A program made the translations under genes and the position numbers. A DNA stretch of 64,000 nt from NCBI RefSeq assembly GCF_040807025.1, contig NC_090953.1, forward strand, positions 21,188,997 to 21,252,996, read 5' to 3'. Shown piece by piece: positions 11,121 to 64,000 of the stretch; the stretch's first letter is position 1, and each line of letters starts with the position of its first letter. A model generated the notes under the pieces. It saw only the letters and a list, made by a program, of their open reading frames with translations, did no database searches and was not told the DNA's origin. The stretch comes from Struthio camelus (lineage: Eukaryota > Chordata > Aves > Struthioniformes > Struthionidae).

Positions 11121-13646
11121 ACTTACAGAGAGTAGAAATACCTGGGTAAAGGTTTCTGTCCTTAAAATTAAAGCACATTTAGAAATATTAACCTTGGGAA
11201 AATAGTGTTCTGTCCCGAAGAGTCAGCATTTCTGTTCCATTCCGTTAGAGGTATTCACGACGACTTCGCTACAGCAATCTCTCTGTGCGCACATCATAGT
11301 AAATCTGGCTTTGATTTAGATGAGGTGCTCTATATTCGTTCATCAACCCATGAACGAGAACTTGCATCACTGGAATTCAAGTATATCAAGACTATCATGG
11401 TTTAAAATAATTTTACAGCTTTGATGCGTTTTTACAGTTGTAAATGCATCTACAGGTAAAGCTCTGCAGGCTTCTATTTTGTTAATTACTTGTCTGCATT
11501 TTACTCTCTCTTACATAACTGGAAGATTACAGGAGCTAACATTTCTGATAAGGAACACAGTTAGTGACGTCTTAAAATTGCTATTTAGTAAGTTATTTAA
11601 GGTTGCTATCCATATCCAACATGACACTTTTTTTTTTTTTTTCTCCCCTTAGAGAATGATGTGACCGCAGTACCTCTCTTAAAAGATGTATGGAAAAATT
11701 GCTATTCAAATAAAGCAGATTTCCCCCCCCACTGGCATCCAAAATGTAGAAAGAAGTTCTTAAGTTAGATGTCAATTACTTATGAGTAACTGGTTTGATT
11801 TTCCAGCATCTCACTGTATTCTTTTAACAATATTACTACTCCTTTTATTAAAGTTATGTGGAGAAATGTTGCTTTGGATATCATAATGTAGAACTCGTAT
11901 TTTAACTTAGCTCTGATGCCTCAGGTAGTTGGTCTTGAAATAAATCTTTATTTCAACTGATGTGTCATCTTTCCTTCATGTTTGAACAGAAGAAAAAGAA
12001 ATATGCTATCAAAATTCCACTTGAAGCCAATTCTTATTGCAAAAGTAGAACTGTAAAACTGTATTTCCAGTTAGTTTCTCTAAGAAGATAAGTTTCAATC
12101 TCAGCAGAAATATTTTTTATAGACTATATTCCTAGGGCTTATTCTTTCCTCTGCAAGAACTGATTAACTAGTTATGGACTCCTGAAAATATCCTTTATAC
12201 GGTGCAACAAAAATGGAAAGAGGATTTTACAGCTTTCAACATTAATGAATATACTTACTCGTCTTCTCCATCCTGGTTTATCGATCCACAGATATCCTTT
12301 GGTACGCTTGTCATTTGGCTGAGCTACAAAACAAATCACAGCATTACAGAATCTCAGTGAAATAGAGCTAAAATTCTAGAGGAATATCCTGTCAGGATGA
12401 AGATCCATAAGAAACACTTACCCAGGAGAGACATAAAGAAAATAATTTATTATTGCATCTTCACAACTTGGTGATACTTCAACAGCATAACACTACAATA
12501 TTCTGCTATTTCATTAATTCATTCCTAGAATTTAAGTAGGACCCTTATGCAGTACAAAATAAGGAACAAAACTGGAAATATTCCAGGAAAAAAAGGGCAA
12601 ACAGCAGTCCTAAACCAGCATTTACAAGTCAGAAAGGAGATGGCTGCACTGAATAAACGGACTGCAGTGGGGAAAATGGAATGCTTACACAACTCTCACC
12701 GTGAATATATTATTTCTGCACGGAAAAAACCCAAGTTTCACATATTGCTGTTAAGCCAAAAGAAAGCGTGAATTCTACAGTGGTCTGAGTAACCAAGGAC
12801 CCTGTACTGATGCCAGCTCTAAGCGCTCTGTGATGGATGCCTTTCTAGGGAAAGGTTAGATCTAACACCTAACAGGTTTCAAGTAGCTACAAAATATGAA
12901 AGTGGACGTGCATGGCCTACATATTATTTATGCCTTTCTGCCTGTCTTCCATCAGGATTGTTTCTGAAGTTTGGTTGCTTGGCTTATTTTTTTGTATGTA
13001 TGTTCAAAGTCATATTTCTTTGCCCCTCCCCTCCTTGAATTAAGGTATTTTTTCATGATATGGTAAAATCTGACCACCCAGTGCTGTTTTTCAGCACCAA
13101 TCATTAGTTTTCCTAGTTAGGAACGTAATTTGAAAATTGCGTATATAATCATTACATTTTACTTAGGCTATTACGTAAAAGGATGGAAGCGCACTGAAAG
13201 TTTTCCTCAGTCCCGAGCCATTTGAGTTCTGTCAAAATTCTCTTTAACATTAGTGAAACATTGTTCACTTCTCACATACTCTAGCTTAGTATTTTGGCTC
13301 TGACTTACCAGGTATGGAAGGTGGAAGGCTTGTTATACGATACTTCCCGAAAGTGCTTAGAAGAAAAAAAAAAAAAAAGTGATACGAACCAAGACACCTG
13401 CTCAGATTATCAGATGCAACCAGCAAACAATGAAGAAATTGCTTACTTACCAGAAGTGCTATTTTTGGCAGTCAAACATCACCGCTCAGTCAAGAGGTCT
13501 AAATGACAGAAATAAATCTAACTTCAAGACCTGACCTGATCACTTGTGCCCTTCTGAGAAGAGGTGGACAACAGTTACATACACATTCTACTCTTATCAG
13601 TCCCCTCTAAGCATGACAGAAGCCAGTCCCACCAACCGCTGCCGTC

Positions 13647-14374
13647 CTAGCGCTTGCCGCACCCCCTAACGCCACTACTGCAAGCCCAGCAAAGGGCGGA
13701 GGGCTTATCCAGCTCAAGTGATGGGCCCTCCTCTAGCCCTGGGGCTGCCTGCTCATCTCTCTGATGGAGCCTGCCTGCCTGTTTCAAACGGCTGGCCAGT
13801 TGTCTGAGAGCCCAAAGTGCTGTGGATGTACTTCCTAGCGACAGTTCCTGGTGTAAAAAACGGTGAAGAAAAGTGGTTGGAAATCCCAGAGGAAGTAAGA
13901 GAACAAAATATCTAAATCCAGGGGAAAAATAGGACAAGAAATATCAAACTGGATTTCAAGAAGCAACAGTCCTTTAAATTAGGGAGAGCGAGCGTTTCCT
14001 GAAGAGCTGACAACTAAGGAAAAGGCTAGGTCTTCCTCACTTACAGTAGAAAATAACAGGTAGTAAATAAAAGTATTGTTTAACAACAGCTGCAGGCTTT
14101 CGGCATCACAGTGCTTTCCGTGTAATACCTTCCCAGAACAGTACTTTCCTGGCAAAAGCTTTTCAAGCTGTTTTTTTCTGGTTATGTCTAGAATTTAACA
14201 CTTCCAAGCATACTGTGTTCGAAAGCTCACAGGAATTTGAAACGGCTACAGACAAACACACTGTCTTACAACCGTTCTTACCTTTGATCTGCATTTGGCA
14301 TCACTGATCTCTGCTTCAGTCATGTACCTCAGAGCCATCCAACCCCGAAAGGCGGAAGGGAACCGAGGTGTCAT
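13647..14374 (-). CDS. Unrecognised two-exon ORF, candidate only
   Basis: A 97-residue frame can be read as two minus-strand exons, 14374-14282 and 13847-13647, with a 434-bp GT-AG intron (donor AAG|GTAAGA; acceptor after a T-rich tract and CACCAG). Both borders are phase 0. Exon 1 would start MTPRFPSAFRGWMALRYMTE; its ATG has A at -3, and the exon lies in a CpG-bearing patch. The frame stays open upstream to a possible acceptor at 14446, so the true start is unclear. Exon 2 reads ELSLGSTSTALWALRQLASR, continues with a Lys/Arg/Gln-rich helix-like stretch, and ends at TAG 13647-13649. I recognise no family and no orthologue between these genes in mammals. It could be a young gene, an exon of a non-coding RNA, or chance. 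Confidence 0.25.
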
Positions 14375-16194
14375 GTTTGGGGACAGCGCGTCCACCTCCC
14401 CGAGGCCGTTCTGCCTGGTGCAGCAACTTTGCCCGTGGAAGGTCTGCTACAAGAAGTCAGTTGCGTTGTGTTCCCCCCCCCCCCTTAAATAACTGCATAC
14501 ATGACCTGCTACTAGGGAACGCACACATACGCTGATAATATTTATTCCCCTCTCTATACAGGAAGAGATTTGCATACATAAAATACCCTTAAAAGGACAT
14601 AACGTTACAACTTTCTCAGGTGGTCTCCAACAGTAGGACAGAATCAGTGCCGTAAGTTCATCTCTGTACGCAGTTCTGCGTAAGAAGCATTAGGCAAGAA
14701 ACATGATTCCAGTCTCACTCAGATGCCTGAGCAACAACAACAACTAAAAAAGCCAATGAGCAGAGTAAAAGGAATGCATGCACAATATAATCATGGTGAA
14801 AACAAACAGTAGGGTAAAATAAAAAGAATTAAGCATTTGATAGATTTAATCATGCTAAGATAGAATATTCAAAGGAGAAGCAGAATTTAAAAAACTCAAT
14901 TAAAGAGCCAAGCACATCCCTTTAATCAACATTAATATTTACCAATATCAACATCCTTTACACTTTACTGTAGACTGCCTCCAAAAATACCCTCACTACC
15001 CAAGAACCAAACTGCATAGCCCATACAAAACTAATATTTTTTTCAGGTGTAATTCCCACTTTCTTCCGGGCTTCTGAGTGAAGCAGACTGAAAAATCAGT
15101 AGCACTGACTCAGACACATAACTGCAGTCTAGTAGACAATAATGCAGGATTTTAAACAGCAGTCTACCCTTTTATTGGTAACTTCATGTTTTTCATGTAT
15201 AACAAGTATGATTTCTGACCAGGATGTGAATATACTCCCCTACAACATAGGGATGGGGTACCAAAACCTAAGTCCAATTTGGAACCATACTGCATCCTAA
15301 AGAAGGAAATCAGGTCTGCATGACTGCAGAGCCCCAAGACCCCTTTCTCCCACAGTTGTTGCAAGTTCCCCTCCGCGTTTCACGTTCTAGTCTGGTTCTT
15401 GGTCATAGCCCACGAACCTTTTGCCTTTCTCAATAGCCAACAGCTAGTCGTTACTGAGAGGACCTCACCAGATAAAACCTGGATCTTCAAACTTTGACAA
15501 TTGAACAAGTCAGCCCTTTGACCACTATTAGCTGGCAGCAATACACCACATTCTGCTCTTGACCAACTTGGCCTCTTTATGAAATTCCCTAATTAATCCC
15601 TGCTGAAGTACAGCAATCACATGAGGGCAGAAGAGAAGAATTTCTGCTTTCTTCTCCAGACTCAGGTCCAACAGTCCTGTCCCAGGCGAGTTAGGCTAAC
15701 AGACATTCTCACTAATCCTCAGCCCCACGCCATCCTTGCCAAGGACTCCAGCGTGAGCGAGGGGGAAATCGGGGCAGAGCAGGGGCGACCCACCAGGGGA
15801 GACTCTACCCTTTTCCTCAGCCTAGTTAAATCCTGCTACTGAACACCACGTAGTTGCTTTAGTAGTTTGACACAAATCACATTTGTTATACAGACACTGA
15901 GGGGAATTATCTACTCTTCGGCACTTCCCCAAGACACAGAACAAAAGATTTCTTTATACAGTACATTACTGTCCTAACCAACGATGAGCATTACTGTGTA
16001 AGCCACACACTTCTGATTATAATGCAATTACAGCTCTAACAAAATAAGACTAAACATACGCAATTTTACTAAAATCAAAGGCCTAAACTAAGAATGTTTA
16101 TAAGATCTACAGCCTGGCCTACTGTACTGACGCTTTCATTCGTAATTTCTTTGCGCTCTGATCAGGATTGACTTTACATATATTAAAAAGGATT

Positions 16195-16210
16195 GGGGGG
16201 GGGGGGGGGG
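16195..16210 (+). repeat. G16 homopolymer
   Basis: An uninterrupted G run lies in the FBXL22-HERC1 interval, about 350 bp beyond the HERC1 poly(A) signal. Confidence 0.9.
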
Positions 16211-16539
16211 AGACAGACACAGGATTTAAAGGATTCTCTGTTTCAAGGTAGCCATACGTTATCACTGTCAACAACTACCACTGTGGAGGAGAAAAGTGCT
16301 TAATGAAAAGCAAAACAGAACCAAGTACAATTTTAACTTATATTTAAGTACAGGTGATAAATAGTGGTATACCTCAAAGTGCAGGGTAGTGCTACACATC
16401 CGATTAGTTGAAGATAAACATTTTAAGATGTTTCAAATGTCCTGTCTAAACACTGCAATATTAAAATTTCCTGAGACATATCATGTAAAAGTGTGAAGGC
16501 TAAGTTAACCAATAAACAGTTCACAAAGGCATACAAGCA

Positions 16540-17008
16540 ACCAATTCTTGAATTTGCTTTATTTTCTCTGCATAAGGAACCCTGCACAGGCAATTCAAAT
16601 TAAAACAAAATAAATATGAGAATATTCATGTAAAACTGTCCTTGCTAATGAACAATTATACACAATGTACAACTTCATGTTCACTGGGAGGGCTTACAAA
16701 TGTACTATTCCCAACAAAAATGCACCAAAATGTCTCCATGCAAACTTATCAAAAGTGACCAAAAAAGGAAAAAAAACTTACTGATCATAGTTTTTTTGTT
16801 TCCTCTTTTTTTTTTTTTTACAATCACAAAAAAAATAAAAACATCTAATTTTTTGTTACATTTAGAGTAACTAAAATGTGGCCACTGTTTATTAACATCT
16901 GTTTTTATGCTCCTAAGACATCTATGGTTATCATAAAATTGTGCCAACAATGAATTGGACTTAGGGCACTATTTGTAGTAAAAGGAAGATGATTTTGTTC
17001 ACAGAATG
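16540..17008 (-). other. HERC1: HERC1 3' UTR
   Basis: About 470 bp follow the HERC1 stop codon on the minus strand, without coding signal, ending just after the AATAAA at 16558-16563. The right-hand half has long T/A runs near 16800-16830. Confidence 0.75.
16558..16563 (-). promoter_or_regulatory. HERC1 polyadenylation signal
   Basis: An AATAAA on the minus strand lies about 450 bp after the HERC1 stop. It is followed by CA-containing sequence and a GT-rich stretch (TTGGTTGCTTGTATG) at the usual distance, so it is a good poly(A) site. Confidence 0.75.
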
Positions 17009-63193
<46,185 letters not shown>

Positions 63194-64000
63194 CTAGTAA
63201 GTTAAATTAAAAAGTTTCATTTATTCCCTTACTCACAAATCCGACAGCATCTACAAATAACCAATTTCAAAAGTCAAAATAAAATGCGAAAAAATAAGGC
63301 GGACGCTCACAGCTGAGTTTTGTGATGACTTCAGTTTTAAGAGTAGCGAGTCCAGAACAGAATACAACCAAGTTACATTGTTAGGCTACACTATGTGGAC
63401 TAGCATGAATTTGGAAAAACACAGCAACTCAAGGATCCAGACTGTGCATTACAGAACACAGGCACTTTGGTAAACCAGAACTGACATAAAGTTACAGTAA
63501 ATACCTGTTAAAGCAATCTAACTTGCATATACAACTGTTAATCTTATTAAGAAAATAAAACCACATTTCAGTATTTCCAAACTCTATATATTTAACATAA
63601 AATAGAGCTAAACAACTTAAGATAGAAGTAAGCATCTGAAGTGTATTATAGACTTGATTAGAAGATAACAGGAAATACTGGCAGTCCTTGTTAGTGGCAA
63701 CAAACTGATGTGTAACTAAAAATAAAATGATCAGCTATTAAATGATATTTTAAAATATCCTGTAATATAAAAGGTAACCATTGGTTCCAATGTGTATTTT
63801 TGTTTTGTGGGGATTTCTGATGCAAAATACTAAACTTCATCACTGCTCTAATTTCTGTTCCAAGGGGGCTGACATTACTATCTTAACAAGCACGTTTGTG
63901 GAAAAAGATGACCTTACACGGTAATTTCTGATGGAACTAATTTCTTATGTCTACTTTACGAATCCCACAGCCATCAAATTGCTTGTAAACAAAGACAGCT
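63194..64000 (-). other. HERC1 intron to right edge
   Basis: AT-rich. A short open stretch at 63945-64000 could be the end of another HERC1 exon, but phase and donor are not convincing, so none is called. Confidence 0.5.

Larger units (their letters stand above)
11121..16539. other. FBXL22-HERC1 intergenic region
   Basis: The two genes converge here. Most of the interval is AT-rich and featureless. Two GC-richer patches (about 13610-13830 and 14330-14450) carry an unrecognised minus-strand open frame with splice signals, and three short splice-bounded segments lie below it (12259-12323, 13309-13355, 13451-13498). A G16 run is at 16195-16210. Confidence 0.6.

Noticed and set aside
63945..64000. 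Possible further HERC1 exon at the right edge
   Set aside because: A short open frame (FVYKQFDGCGIRK) with only a weak donor; it cannot be checked against the phase needed by exon 1 because it runs off the window.

Overview
This is a stretch of vertebrate nuclear DNA, most likely from a bird. It has AT-rich introns with GT-AG (once GC-AG) borders, coding exons of 50 to 750 bp, many long A/T homopolymers, and one CR1 LINE tail ending in the ATTCTGTG octamer repeat typical of birds and other sauropsids. Species cannot be told from the sequence alone.

Three protein genes are recognised, in the order known from human 15q22 (USP3, FBXL22, HERC1). Bases 19-184 are the last coding exon of USP3 (+ strand), a histone H2A/H2B deubiquitinase, followed by a long 3' UTR. 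FBXL22 (+ strand) is complete in two exons (5944-6278 and 9369-9714) and encodes a 226-residue muscle-enriched F-box/LRR protein, the substrate receptor of an SCF ubiquitin ligase. HERC1 (- strand) fills the rest: 48 consecutive exons between 63193 and 17009 could be placed with consistent reading phase, giving 2,980 C-terminal residues of a giant protein of about 4,860. The N-terminal third, with the first RCC1-like domain, lies beyond the right edge.

Read 5' to 3' along the minus strand, HERC1 here holds: a helical stretch, a SPRY domain (62262-60624), a basic/acidic linker, Ser/Thr-rich exons, a UBA-like segment (52648-52128), acidic exons, a Cys/His cluster resembling a zinc finger (47857-47589), helical exons, WD40-like repeats (41463-32462), the second RCC1-like domain (29285-22955) and the HECT ubiquitin-transfer domain (to 17009), with the catalytic Cys in the last exon. 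FBXL22 and HERC1 converge, and their 3' ends are separated by about 5.5 kb. All three genes belong to the ubiquitin system, though nothing shows that they are co-regulated.

The main points for a second look are these. An unrecognised two-exon minus-strand open frame lies in the FBXL22-HERC1 interval (13647-14374), with further splice-bounded segments nearby. Two splice-bounded segments inside HERC1 introns (32042-32151 and 48333-48463) would break the HERC1 frame if included, as poison exons do. HERC1 also has a GC-AG intron and two in-frame alternative splice sites. A muscle-type motif cluster and C-tracts lie just upstream of FBXL22. HERC1 family comparisons come from memory of the human protein; no alignment was run.
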